A DNA stretch of 64,000 nt from Acidobacteriota bacterium (GTDB taxonomy: Bacteria; Acidobacteriota; Terriglobia; Bryobacterales; Bryobacteraceae). Of the stretch, positions 8,797 through 17,384 are shown in pieces. The stretch is taken from NCBI GenBank assembly GCA_017307505.1, contig JAFKEE010000023.1:186001-250000 (forward strand), given 5' to 3'. Position 1 is the first letter of the stretch; each line of letters begins with the position of its first letter. Both the position numbers and the translations under genes were made by a program. Below the pieces are notes generated by a model. The model was not told the DNA's origin, ran no database searches, and saw only the letters and a program-made list of their open reading frames with translations.

Positions 8797-9294
8797 TTAC
8801 CACTTCGTCACGTTCCAGTCGCACTTCCCGCCATTCGCCACCAGCACGGCACTCCCTTTCGAGCCACGCAACCAGGAGAACGGTCGCATCAGAAACATCA
8901 CTTCCTGCCGCGATCTCCACGCCGAGAACGACATCAACGCCGTCCCCGACGCGTCGAAGCTGTCCGGTTCGAGCAGTCCGACCAGATCTTCCGTAACGGT
9001 CACCAGGTACAGTTCCGGAGTCGCCGCGAGCGGTGCGCGACAAAGCAGAGCGAGCTTGCGGGCGTGAGGAACGTCAACCAGGCCATCTGTTGTCCAGGCC
9101 GCGCCCGCGAGCGACCGCGAACCGCCCGCTTCCGCGCGCGCTCTTGCGCCGAGTTTCACTTGGCCGAACACTTTCGCACATGATCGGACGCGCGGACCGT
9201 CGCGAATGCCGGTGGTGTTCCAGATCCGAACTCCGCCCGCAGGGAGTGTCTTCTGCTGCCACAAGCTGCCCAGGGAGTGAACGAAGATCACCAT
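8797..9294 (-). CDS. Hypothetical protein between relaxation-like and membrane coiled-coil genes
   Basis: A 165-residue protein that fits exactly between its neighbours, with 4 and 6 base gaps. This supports a real operon member despite a weak ribosome site. It is a beta-rich sequence with a central A-W-T-T-D-G and S-F-S-A-W-R-S-R. No catalytic motif or membrane segment was recognised. Confidence 0.5.
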   Translation of the reverse strand: MVIFVHSLGSLWQQKTLPAGGVRIWNTTGIRDGPRVRSCAKVFGQVKLGARARAEAGGSRSLAGAAWTTDGLVDVPHARKLALLCRAPLAATPELYLVTVTEDLVGLLEPDSFDASGTALMSFSAWRSRQEVMFLMRPFSWLRGSKGSAVLVANGGKCDWNVTKW

Positions 9295-9300
9295 GCCCGA

Positions 9301-10098
9301 TCAACTCCGCTGCTTCTTGTGGCTGTTGAGTTCGGCCTCCGCACGCTGAAGCCGTGCGACCAATTCCGCATTCGCGCCACCTTGGCGCTCCGACATGGTC
9401 TGCTCCAATTGCCGGATTCGAGATTCCAGCGTGCGTTGGATGTCCTCCCGATTCTTGAGGTCCGTCTCCAACTTCACCGTCCTGGCCTTCTCCGCGGTCA
9501 ATTGCGTCTGCATTTCGCGCAGGTCGCGACGCAGTTCCTCCGTACCCGCGCCTGTCGGTATGCCAGATTCCTCATGCTCGATCACGCGATTGCACATCTC
9601 AATGTGCCGGTTGTACTGAGCGACTGCATCGAGTGCCTTCTGATCGGCGATGCGTTTCGCGTTGATCGCGTCCGCCAGTGACTCGGCCGCGACCTGTTTG
9701 ATCTGACGCATTTTGTCCCACCAGAGCCATGACGTCAGGATAAGAACGAGGATCAACGCCATTTGAAGCGCCGAGAATCGGAAATATGGATTCAGGGCGG
9801 ACTGTTCCGCCAAGACTGCCATACGGCGGTCGATCTCCTGCCCCCAGTCAATCTGGCGGGGATTGAGCGTTCGCAAATAAAACTCGAAGATTGTCTCGCG
9901 CTGCTGCGTTCTGTTCGCTGGAAGGGGGCGATACGGTTGTTTGGGATCGACCGCCACCACGCCGGAACCACTTTCCACGTGGCGCAAATGCGGTTGCGAC
10001 TTCTTGCCTGCACCCTTTTGTTTGGCATCCACCGGCGTAGGCGGTTGCGCTGCCGCCGATTGGCACAGCATTACGGCAATCAGAATGATCTTTGTCAT
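9301..10098 (-). CDS. Membrane-anchored coiled-coil protein of the transfer operon
   Basis: A 265-residue protein. It has a signal peptide (cleavage near A-A-A-Q), a linker, one transmembrane helix around residues 108-128 (A-L-I-L-V-L-I-L-T-S-W-L-W-W) and a long heptad-rich coiled coil from about 135 to the C-terminus. Its ATG overlaps the stop codon of the VirD4-like gene by four bases (ATGA), indicating translational coupling. It probably helps anchor or organise the secretion channel or the coupling ATPase. No named T4SS component could be matched with confidence. Confidence 0.6.
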   Translation of the reverse strand: MTKIILIAVMLCQSAAAQPPTPVDAKQKGAGKKSQPHLRHVESGSGVVAVDPKQPYRPLPANRTQQRETIFEFYLRTLNPRQIDWGQEIDRRMAVLAEQSALNPYFRFSALQMALILVLILTSWLWWDKMRQIKQVAAESLADAINAKRIADQKALDAVAQYNRHIEMCNRVIEHEESGIPTGAGTEELRRDLREMQTQLTAEKARTVKLETDLKNREDIQRTLESRIRQLEQTMSERQGGANAELVARLQRAEAELNSHKKQRS

Positions 10099-11882
10099 CG
10101 CGTACTCCTGCGCGGCAAGGTGATCATCGCCGCGAGCTTCTGGTCCTTGAACCGCAGGTTCGCGCCCTGGCTGTCGTCACGCGAGGGCCGCAGGCGCGGG
10201 AACATCACTGGCTCGAAGCACGGGACACGAATGTCGGAGGGCGGCCGAATGTGCAGCCGGCCGTGCAGCGTGCCGCGAATGGGATCGGTCATGAGGACTT
10301 CCATCTTTCCTTTGCCGAGATTCTTAATGTGGTGATCGAGCGCGCGGAACTCGAGCTGCTCGCGCTCTGTGGCGCCCATTGCCTTCTGGAACCGCTCGAA
10401 TCCCAGGAAGTCGTTTCGCCAAAGCTGCTGCGTGCGCTTCTGAACCGGAACTTGGGAGGACGCCTGCTTGAAGTATTTTGCGGTTTCCTCGTCTCGGGTT
10501 TGCAGCAGCATGGTCGTACCCGGCGCGGAGGAAACGTCCTGCAGGAACCCTTTGCCGACCTGGAGGAGCTGCGGCAAGGACTGCATGGAGAACAGGAACG
10601 CGGTGTTAGTGCCGCGCGCCGTGTTCAGGATCTGGGCGAAGTTGCGATAGCCGAATGGGGCGAATTCATCCATGACGACGGAGAACAGCGGTTTGTCGCG
10701 GCGTTTCCGTTCCGACTCGGACTCGTAACGCTTCCCCACGACGAGTTGCAGGTTCTGAAGCAGCATCTTCCCCAGCGCCCGGACAGGCGCCGTGTTCTTG
10801 TTGATGTTCAGGCTCACGAACAGAATGAGTTGCTGATCGATCACTTCGTTGATGGACAGAAGGTTGTCGTACGGACCCGTGATGACGCTGAGCTCGTCGT
10901 CGAGAAAGGTCATGCACTCGTTGAGCAATCCCTGGATCTTCGGAACGCGATCGCGGTCCGCGAAAGATTGGAAGAGGTTCTTGGCGGACATCTCGAAGTT
11001 GAGACGGCGCTGCGTCGTGACACCGGGGTCGCGTCCCATGCGCACCCGCGCCTCGGCGACTTGTTGTTCAATAACGGCTTGATCGAGCGCCATCACCATC
11101 ACGTCGTAGAAGTTGAATCGCCTGCCGGTGTAATGGAGGATGCGAACAATGTCGGCTAGATAGTTCAATTGGTGCTTGGCGAAGAACTCGTCGTGTAAGT
11201 CGAACGATCCAAATACCATTGACACCTGCGCCATGTAGTTGTCGTCTTCGGACGCGAACGGGTTGTACTGCACCGACAACTCCGGCCGCGACGGATTCAT
11301 CAGCCGCAGATCGCCCATCCGTCCGGCACGATGAATGTATGGCAGGAGAGACTCAAAGAACTCCAGATCGCCCTTGCCGTCAAAGATGACCATGGGAATG
11401 CGATGCTCATTGCCGGGAGCGCCGCTACGCCGCATCAGGTCCTGCGTAATGATGTTCCGGAGTAGTGTCGTCTTGCCTGTGCCTGTCTGTCCAAGCACAA
11501 GCGCTTGCATGACGCGAGTGGAGTCCGACCACTTCCAAGGCTCACCGTGAACGTCATACCCCAGAATCACGGCATTCTCCCGCCATGCCCGCTCGACGAT
11601 CGCCCGCTCCCCACGCGTCGGAATGGGTGGCGGCTGCGCCGGCCACGAATCCTCGCGGTACTTTCTTGCCCGCGTGAGTTGGAAGAACGCAAAGAATGCG
11701 GCGACGCAGATCCACAGCAGCCAGAGCGTAAGTTCAAGGATCTGTCTGTTGGTGATGTGCCAGGCGTACTTCGCGATGAGCGCGAGAACCGCGTAAGCGC
11801 CGAACAATAGAATCCAGACGAGCAACACCGGATTCTCTTCGATCAATGAGGGACGATATTGAGGGTTGTGGTTGTCGTACAC
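10095..11882 (-). CDS. VirD4/TraG-like type IV coupling ATPase
   Basis: A 595-residue inner-membrane ATPase expected to bring the nucleoprotein substrate to the type IV channel. Two transmembrane helices lie within residues 18-70. Walker A is G-Q-T-G-T-G-K-T-T (131-139) and Walker B V-V-M-D-E-F-A-P near residue 400, followed by a glutamine-rich sensor segment (S-M-Q-S-L-P-Q-L). The length matches TraG/VirD4 proteins. It overlaps the downstream coiled-coil gene by four bases. It is the best evidence that this module moves DNA rather than only protein. Confidence 0.88.
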   Translation of the reverse strand: MYDNHNPQYRPSLIEENPVLLVWILLFGAYAVLALIAKYAWHITNRQILELTLWLLWICVAAFFAFFQLTRARKYREDSWPAQPPPIPTRGERAIVERAWRENAVILGYDVHGEPWKWSDSTRVMQALVLGQTGTGKTTLLRNIITQDLMRRSGAPGNEHRIPMVIFDGKGDLEFFESLLPYIHRAGRMGDLRLMNPSRPELSVQYNPFASEDDNYMAQVSMVFGSFDLHDEFFAKHQLNYLADIVRILHYTGRRFNFYDVMVMALDQAVIEQQVAEARVRMGRDPGVTTQRRLNFEMSAKNLFQSFADRDRVPKIQGLLNECMTFLDDELSVITGPYDNLLSINEVIDQQLILFVSLNINKNTAPVRALGKMLLQNLQLVVGKRYESESERKRRDKPLFSVVMDEFAPFGYRNFAQILNTARGTNTAFLFSMQSLPQLLQVGKGFLQDVSSAPGTTMLLQTRDEETAKYFKQASSQVPVQKRTQQLWRNDFLGFERFQKAMGATEREQLEFRALDHHIKNLGKGKMEVLMTDPIRGTLHGRLHIRPPSDIRVPCFEPVMFPRLRPSRDDSQGANLRFKDQKLAAMITLPRRSTR

Positions 11883-11924
11883 TGCTTCGTTGGCAATGCG
11901 CGACCGGCATGAGATGCCAGGTGG

Positions 11925-12167
11925 TTACCGTACGTGGAACGAGTACACGATGAGGAGCGCGAGCGACAGAAGTACGCCAAGAACGACGACCCACCTCTTC
12001 GGCATTCGCCGTTCCCTCTCAAACGGATTCCGCGGCTCCAGGAATACATCTCCCAGGAAATTGCGGACACCCATATGAGCGCGTTCTTTCAGCAACCTCT
12101 CGAATTCCCCCCGGACTTGTGGCACGATCACGGGACCCGGACGAATCTCATTGGCCGGTTCGGGCAT
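11925..12167 (-). CDS. Small single-pass membrane protein
   Basis: An 80-residue protein with a charged cytoplasmic N-terminal region (about 55 residues with E-R-E-R-R-M-P-K-R) and one C-terminal transmembrane helix (V-V-V-L-G-V-L-L-S-L-A-L-L-I-V). Its start lies inside the last codons of the upstream VirB9-like gene (20-base overlap), suggesting coupled translation. It lies between the VirB9-like and VirD4-like genes. Small tail-anchored proteins at this position are often T4SS accessory factors, but no family was recognised. Confidence 0.55.
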   Translation of the reverse strand: MPEPANEIRPGPVIVPQVRGEFERLLKERAHMGVRNFLGDVFLEPRNPFERERRMPKRWVVVLGVLLSLALLIVYSFHVR

Positions 12168-13050
12168 TCGCCACCTCCTGCTTGTCTGTCCGCGCTGGGA
12201 GCACGATCACCGCTTCGACGGCGCCTTTGACGTCAGCAGCAAACTCGATCCGGAGTAACGAAAGGTCTGTGGCGGGCGTGGCTGGCTCATCAACAACCAA
12301 CCATCCGGAGCCATGGCTTCCGATACCGACCATGCTGGACTTGCTGGCGTCGATCACGTCTAGAGGTGTTGAACTTCGCACTTTGAGCGAACGGAGGATC
12401 CGCTCACCTATCTGCCGCTCGCGAAAGGGAATGAGCGACTGAGGCGATCGAACTCCTGTGAGGAACCACGCCGCAGGGTGGGTGGGCAGGTAGTCGTGGG
12501 GAGAGTGATTGATGACGGCATAGCGCAGATAGATACGATTTTGCTCCCGGTAGAAATCGCGCAATGCGATCTCAACGCGACCCTGCGTATCGCGCTCGCC
12601 GGCGAGCAGAATCGGGTCCGCCTTCGCAAGCATCTCCGCTGGCAGGCCGGACGTCTCAGTAGACGCGCGGTGGTCCGGCTGTGCCGAAAGTTTGGCTGCA
12701 ACGGGAGCAGGTTGCTGGTCGATGACAAAGTGCATCTGTTCAACGCTGGATGCGGGGACCAGTTCGTACGCGAACCGGCCGGCAGTGGTCCATACGAACA
12801 GATTGGTCGTTGCGCCTTCCTCGACCGGCTTGACGAACACCTTGTTTTCGCGCCGTTCAACGGTGAACGCTCCCTGGTTGCCCACGGCGACCATCGTTAC
12901 CGGCTCGGCGGCCTCGATCACCGTCAGATGATCGGCCGCGGTTTCGACGCGAACCACCTTCTTCGTGTCTGACGGCTGGGTTTCCAGCTTCTGGGCCAGA
13001 AGGCCCACGGAGGGAACGCCAGCTAGGACGATCCAGATAAGCAGCCTCAT
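12148..13050 (-). CDS. VirB9/CagX-like outer-membrane core component (copy A)
   Basis: A 300-residue protein with a signal peptide (M-R-L-L-I-W-I-V-L). It carries a VirB9-type N-terminal beta domain whose hallmark is T-T-N-L-F-V-W-T-T-A-G-R-F-A-Y-E-L (about residues 85-105). The C-terminal half has R-V-E-I-A-L-R-D-F-Y-R and N-R-I-Y-L-R-Y-A-V-I-N, as in VirB9 C-domains that line the outer-membrane ring with VirB7/VirB10. The ATG follows AAGGAGGC. A second VirB9-like gene lies at 27.5 kb next to virB10, so the element encodes two distinct copies. Confidence 0.72.
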   Translation of the reverse strand: MRLLIWIVLAGVPSVGLLAQKLETQPSDTKKVVRVETAADHLTVIEAAEPVTMVAVGNQGAFTVERRENKVFVKPVEEGATTNLFVWTTAGRFAYELVPASSVEQMHFVIDQQPAPVAAKLSAQPDHRASTETSGLPAEMLAKADPILLAGERDTQGRVEIALRDFYREQNRIYLRYAVINHSPHDYLPTHPAAWFLTGVRSPQSLIPFRERQIGERILRSLKVRSSTPLDVIDASKSSMVGIGSHGSGWLVVDEPATPATDLSLLRIEFAADVKGAVEAVIVLPARTDKQEVANARTGQ

Positions 13051-13080
13051 CGCCTGCCTCCTTCTATGGTTGCGGGCGAG

Positions 13081-13112
13081 CCCAGACCCCACGTTAATGA
13101 CGTGGGGCTGGG
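13081..13112. other. Strong hairpin after the polymerase-like gene
   Basis: An inverted repeat with 13 paired bases: CCCAG-a-CCCCACGT, loop TAATG, ACGTGGGG-CTGGG. It lies between the stop of the polymerase-like gene and the VirB9-like start. No T-run follows on the transcribed strand, so it is more likely an mRNA-processing or stability element than an intrinsic terminator. A related CCCACG/CGTGGG hairpin lies upstream of the same gene. Confidence 0.6.
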
Positions 13113-13121
13113 CCTGCCGGT

Positions 13122-15767
13122 TTAGGAGGGATTGCCTGGCTGGACCACATGAGGCCGCTGGCGCGTTCCGGGGACCTGAAGCTTCCCGTTGCGGATTTCA
13201 CCCGTGCCCTGTTCATAGGGGAACGGATGGACCCACCGAACGCGTCCGCCGTCATAGACGACCTTCCCGTCTGGCGTGACCGCCATCAGAAACGTCATCT
13301 TCGTGTAGGTTTGGCCGGACTCACCCGCCATGGTTTCAACGAGGAAGCAACGGCCTTCCGCGTCGATTTCCACCATCCCCTCGCTCACCTTCGGAACAGC
13401 CAATTGCACTGGACGGCCTCCGGTTCGCTCGACGATGGCTTTCAATAGCTCGTTCGGAAACGCATAGAACGGCAGCGCCCCGGACGATTGTTCGTTCTTG
13501 GTGCCGCAGACGATCGTGTGGAGCGCCTGCAGCCATCCCATTCGGTTCTCTTCTTTGTGTCCCGCCCATGTCCGCACCAACCAGATCAGGGACCGGATTT
13601 CCTCCCCCCACTGCCGGTCGTAAGCGGTCATCGCGGCGCGTGCCTGGCACAGCGTATGCAACAGTTTCGAACGCTGTTCTTTGTCCTCTTTGCCGGACTC
13701 GAACGCTTCCTCTGCCTGCTGCACGTTCCCGCTGAGCAGTTTCTTCTTCTCGATGCCGGCCTGGATGGTAAGCGCCCAAGCCCGATTGAGCCGCCGGCAT
13801 TCGTCGGCCATGTCGTGGGTGAACTCATACCCTTGAACGAGGCCGCGAAACTGCGCGACGGGCATCCGGTTGGAGAAGAAGTCGGTTAGTTCTTTGCGAA
13901 CCAGGTTGTACATGCCGCCGATGCGATCGCTCGGTGGACCGTCGAAACGTTCGGGAAGGTCCTTGACAGACCGGACCCGTTTCGCTCGAAGCCACTGCGC
14001 CGCCGGCGTTTGTTTGATCTGCTCGCGGATCGAGCGGATCTTTTCCTGGTCGGGCGTAACGCCGTGTTTGAGTTGATCCAGAGCGAGTTGAAGCTGCTCT
14101 GCAAGATCCCGATGGAAGTCGTCCCGGCCTGCTGCGAGGCATTGCGTCATCAGATCGGTAATGGAACCGATCTGATTTCCCATGGCGCTCACAGCGACTT
14201 GCGGCAGGTTCCACCAGGGTGACCGAGCCTTTCTCGCCTTGGTCTTTTCGATCGCACCGTTGCCCTTGTGGTTGAAGCGATGCTCCACGAAACGCGGGAA
14301 GCGGGCGCCTTCCACCACGCAGACAAAGTCGAAGTCGTAATCTCCCCCGTTCTTGGCCGCGGTTTTCGAGTGCAGGGTGAACGTGCCCTCCAACTCGATC
14401 TGCTCCGCTGCAACCTTCTCAGCCAGGGCGTCCGTCGCTGGACATCCGTGCCGATCGAAGTCGCGCGTGAGCAGTTGCCGCAACTCTGACGTGGTGATCT
14501 TGATGTATGGAAGCAGGTCTTCCTTCATGCGTACGGGATACCGGACAACCAGTCCCCGGTCTGTGGCCAGGGCGTTGATCGAGCGGTCCTGCGGCATCCA
14601 GTCGGAGCCTGAGTACACCTTTTCGCCGTGCAGGAACAGGTAGCCGTCATCCGCCAGCGCGAATGCCGGTATCTCGAATCCACCTGCCGTGCAGACTTTG
14701 AACGCCCATTTCGCCAGTACGCGCTCCAACTGGTTGTTGATCCAGGGATGCTGAACCAGGAAACCCGTTGGATCTGCCTTCAGAACTCCTTCGAGAACGG
14801 TACGCTCCACGGAGGTGGCGTCTTCGTCTTCCGCGGGCATGTCATCGACCAGCGGTCGCTGCGTCTCCGAAATCCCCAGAAGCTCGAACAATCCCGTAAA
14901 GTCCCGGTTTTCGAGGAAGTCCTTCAGGCGTGCGGTTTGGGCGAGGGCGTGCGGCTTGATCTCGAGTTCGAACGAATCTTCCGGCGCGTGCTGGACGACC
15001 GTGTACGAACTCTCGAAGCTCAGTGGCCGCGAGTAGTCGCGAATGCCAAGGATCATCTCGCCGGCGAACGTGCGTGCTTCGCCAGTCAGCCAGGAGACGA
15101 GCTTGGATGGACCCTTGTATTCAGGTTTGACCGAGGAAACGGGCAGAATCACATCGGTATCGAGGGCGTCTGCCACCTCGTCCGTCATGATCTTGAACGA
15201 TCCCTTGGCTTGTGTTTGCGCGAACGCCAGTCGGAACTGGTAGAAGCGGCGGTCGGGCAGACTCAGCTTGTCAAACAGCGACTTGCGAAGCCAGCCCCGG
15301 CAGTCGTTCGTGCCCAGTTCATGATCGGGCACTACCGTAACGCGGCCATGCGGAATCTGCATTCTCACCTGGCACGGCGAGACGAGAATCCCGAAGTACG
15401 TCACGGCAGCTTGTGGCCAGTCGGCGAAGCGTGCGGCCAGTGGGCGCTCGAAACGGGCATCCACGGCGTAATACTTCCCGTTCTTGGCCGACCCGGATGC
15501 TCCAATCAGCCGGTAGTCCGTTCCTTCGACGGAGAATCGCGACAGGCTGCTTTCCACCCTGGCGCGTTCCACCTGATCGAGCGGTTCGGGAGTCACAGAC
15601 ACGGACGCCACCTGAATCCCTGGACACAGGGCTTCGAGCAGCGTGTTATTCAACTGCGCCTGCGGACTGAGGTTGGGCATCTTACGTTCGATCTTGCCTT
15701 CCTTCGTGACCATCAGGTTGATGACCGTCAGGCCCGAGTTCTTTGTCACGGTTGTAGCGGTTGTCAT
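13122..15767 (-). CDS. Two-barrel (RDR/QDE-1/YonO-like) RNA polymerase candidate
   Basis: An 881-residue protein with the ordered signatures of single-chain double-psi beta-barrel (DPBB) RNA polymerases. DPBB1: Y-Q-F-R (176-179), K-G (188-189) and S-S-V-K-P-E-Y-K (211-218), the places of the Q-I-R, K-G and S-M-x-K-F elements of eukaryotic RDRs. DPBB2: V-V-R-Y-P-V (407-412), then G-G-D-Y-D-F-D (474-480), giving the D-x-D-x-D metal triad (D476, D478, D480). A following helical part has G-N-Q-I-G-S-I (530-536) and A-L-D-Q-L-K-H-G (562-569), matching the N-x-L-G-x-I and A-V-D-x-x-K-x-G elements of RDRs. The canonical glycine of D-F-D-G-D is phenylalanine here. The ATG has an AGGAGA site. It sits among T4SS genes, apparently co-transcribed. 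It may act as a DNA- or RNA-templated RNA polymerase or primer maker. Neither activity nor template can be read from sequence. Confidence 0.75.
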   Translation of the reverse strand: MTTATTVTKNSGLTVINLMVTKEGKIERKMPNLSPQAQLNNTLLEALCPGIQVASVSVTPEPLDQVERARVESSLSRFSVEGTDYRLIGASGSAKNGKYYAVDARFERPLAARFADWPQAAVTYFGILVSPCQVRMQIPHGRVTVVPDHELGTNDCRGWLRKSLFDKLSLPDRRFYQFRLAFAQTQAKGSFKIMTDEVADALDTDVILPVSSVKPEYKGPSKLVSWLTGEARTFAGEMILGIRDYSRPLSFESSYTVVQHAPEDSFELEIKPHALAQTARLKDFLENRDFTGLFELLGISETQRPLVDDMPAEDEDATSVERTVLEGVLKADPTGFLVQHPWINNQLERVLAKWAFKVCTAGGFEIPAFALADDGYLFLHGEKVYSGSDWMPQDRSINALATDRGLVVRYPVRMKEDLLPYIKITTSELRQLLTRDFDRHGCPATDALAEKVAAEQIELEGTFTLHSKTAAKNGGDYDFDFVCVVEGARFPRFVEHRFNHKGNGAIEKTKARKARSPWWNLPQVAVSAMGNQIGSITDLMTQCLAAGRDDFHRDLAEQLQLALDQLKHGVTPDQEKIRSIREQIKQTPAAQWLRAKRVRSVKDLPERFDGPPSDRIGGMYNLVRKELTDFFSNRMPVAQFRGLVQGYEFTHDMADECRRLNRAWALTIQAGIEKKKLLSGNVQQAEEAFESGKEDKEQRSKLLHTLCQARAAMTAYDRQWGEEIRSLIWLVRTWAGHKEENRMGWLQALHTIVCGTKNEQSSGALPFYAFPNELLKAIVERTGGRPVQLAVPKVSEGMVEIDAEGRCFLVETMAGESGQTYTKMTFLMAVTPDGKVVYDGGRVRWVHPFPYEQGTGEIRNGKLQVPGTRQRPHVVQPGNPS

Positions 15768-15977
15768 TGGGTTCTCCTGTGCGAACGGTTGTTGATGGAC
15801 AACAGACCGTTCGCGAGGATTGCCCTCACGACCTGGTTCCCCAGATGGCCTGTTGCCGAAACACGAGGTATTCCGGCCAGACCTCTTTTGGAGGAACCGA
15901 CCCTATTCCGTTGTGTTGCCTGCCCAGTCGAGGCCGGACAGGTTGCTTTCAGACTGGTGAGAGCCAGAAAGCCAATT

Positions 15978-15994
15978 CCCACGTGAGGCGTGGG
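15978..15994. other. Hairpin upstream of the polymerase-like gene
   Basis: CCCACG, loop TGAGG, CGTGGG. The stem repeats the core of the hairpin found just after the polymerase-like gene, so the gene is bracketed by two similar structures. It lies in the 237-bp interval between the 114-residue basic protein gene and the polymerase-like gene, an interval otherwise without coding sequence that I can support. Confidence 0.45.
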
Positions 15995-16004
15995 CGCCTT
16001 CTAC

Positions 16005-16349
16005 TCAACTTGCGTTGGTGGTAGAAACCCGCTGCGCGGAGACCGGCTCTTTCTCAAGCCGGACCTTCCCCCGCTCAATCCTTTGCGTGACTCGATATTC
16101 GCTGACGAGATACACGCGGCTGTCATTCTTGAAGGCGATCACAAGGCCCTCCGGTTCGCTGGCGACTTCCTGTTCGAGCGTCGGCTTCCCGTCAGCGTCG
16201 GCAGTTCGGCCCACAAAGTAGCGCACGCTGCCCGGTGACTGGCCGCGCGCACCTCGACCGCCGCGGCGCTTTGAAGGAGCAACCTTGTTTCCGGCAGGCT
16301 TCGTATTCGCGGTGCGCGCTGGGCCTGGCGCTTCAGTCGATGGCATCAT
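16005..16349 (-). CDS. Small basic-tailed hypothetical protein
   Basis: A 114-residue protein. Residues 1-40 are disordered and rich in Pro, Lys, Arg and Gly (K-R-R-G-G-R-G-A-R-G), followed by a compact beta-type domain (V-R-Y-F-V-G-R-T and V-Y-L-V-S-E-Y-R-V). Basic tails of this type often contact nucleic acid. The ATG pair at 16349 follows GATGAGG; an in-frame ATG at 16400 would overlap the upstream gene by 41 bases. It lies next upstream of the polymerase-like gene, so a partnership with it is possible but unproven. Confidence 0.55.
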   Translation of the reverse strand: MMPSTEAPGPARTANTKPAGNKVAPSKRRGGRGARGQSPGSVRYFVGRTADADGKPTLEQEVASEPEGLVIAFKNDSRVYLVSEYRVTQRIERGKVRLEKEPVSAQRVSTTNAS

Positions 16350-16359
16350 CGTTCGGACC

Positions 16360-16596
16360 TCATCCCGCGCGTCCAGTGACGCGCCGCCACTCTTGTTCAA
16401 AGGGCACCTCCCTCAATCGGTTTCCGTTCCACACCAGACACCGGCCAGCCTGATCCAGGCGAAGGTATAGACGCGTCATGATGTGCTTGTAGTGTTCGAT
16501 TCCAGCGTCGCGGTACATCCACATGAACTCCGCGCAATGCTCTGGCTTCAGCTTTCCCTCAAGCGGTTTCCAATTCGATGTGAGTTCCACTGTCAT
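16360..16596 (-). CDS. Small hypothetical protein
   Basis: A 78-residue soluble protein with C-A-E-F-M-W-M-Y-R-D-A-G-I-E-H-Y-K and R-L-Y-L-R-L-D. It starts 9 bases after the VirB8-like stop, with a modest GGTGAG site, and is probably an operon member. No known family or motif was recognised. Confidence 0.5.
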   Translation of the reverse strand: MTVELTSNWKPLEGKLKPEHCAEFMWMYRDAGIEHYKHIMTRLYLRLDQAGRCLVWNGNRLREVPFEQEWRRVTGRAG

Positions 16597-16605
16597 CGCG
16601 ATTTC

Positions 16606-17370
16606 TCACCGATCCAGCAGCGTGCTCCTCTGGTCCAGGTCGATGTTCCTTTCTCCAACCATCTGCTGCTCCCAGAATTCGCCCACCAGGAGACCTGTCG
16701 GCTGGAATTGAGTGCGGCCTGTAAAGACCAGTCGCACCTGATAACGGCACACCATCTTTTCGGTCTGTTCGATCCGTTGAGAGGTGATCCGGTGAATCTC
16801 CTTCGCCGCGAATACCTGATAGACCCAGGGCTGTCCTGCGACGGGTTCAATGGACCGAATCCGGATACTCGACGTAATCGAGTCGGTTTTGATTCGGCCC
16901 AGTGTGTCGTCCTCACGGAGCTTGTTCATCGTGAGCGTTCGGAAGTTCAGCGTCATCATGTTCAACGCGTCTGCGAACTGCCGTTCGACGTTCGCCGGCG
17001 TGTAGGTAAGGTAGGTCTGGAGGAATTTTCGGACGACCGCGCGGCCCTCCACATCTGTCGGCGCGGAGGCGGCGGGTTCGCTGGAACCTGCGGAAGCTGT
17101 GCCGGCGAGAAGAAGGCCCTTGTTGACTCGGACAGTGTCACCGCCAACGACATTCGCCTCGCCCGCCTGGTCCACCCGAATGACAACAGGTGGCTGGAGC
17201 CGGACGTAGGCGAACAATCCCAACGATATCGCTGCGACAGCCCCGGACGCTAATCCGAGTACAGCCATGCGGTTGGCGTAGGCGCGAAGTGCCCCATCCA
17301 TCTCGTAGTACTTCGCCATCTGCGCCTTTTCGGGAAGATCGCTTCGTTGTTTCCGCTTCAAAAAGAACAC
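16606..17370 (-). CDS. VirB8/TrbF-like inner-membrane assembly factor
   Basis: A 254-residue protein with a short basic cytoplasmic segment, one transmembrane helix at about residues 37-58 (A-V-L-G-L-A-S-G-A-V-A-A-I-S-L-G-L-F) and a periplasmic NTF2-like domain (A-V-V-R-K-F-L-Q-T-Y-L-T-Y and Y-Q-V-R-L-V-F-T-G-R). This is the VirB8 layout; VirB8 nucleates T4SS assembly through contacts with VirB9 and VirB10. The GTG start has a GGAGG site. A TTG six codons earlier would overlap the VirB6 stop. It is flanked by the VirB6-like gene, as in many T4SS loci. Confidence 0.78.
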   Translation of the reverse strand: MFFLKRKQRSDLPEKAQMAKYYEMDGALRAYANRMAVLGLASGAVAAISLGLFAYVRLQPPVVIRVDQAGEANVVGGDTVRVNKGLLLAGTASAGSSEPAASAPTDVEGRAVVRKFLQTYLTYTPANVERQFADALNMMTLNFRTLTMNKLREDDTLGRIKTDSITSSIRIRSIEPVAGQPWVYQVFAAKEIHRITSQRIEQTEKMVCRYQVRLVFTGRTQFQPTGLLVGEFWEQQMVGERNIDLDQRSTLLDR

Positions 17371-17384
17371 GCCTTGGCCTCCCT

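Noticed and set aside
14628-15986. 452-codon plus-strand frame antisense to the polymerase-like gene
   Set aside because: No motif or ribosome site; the minus strand carries the conserved polymerase signatures.
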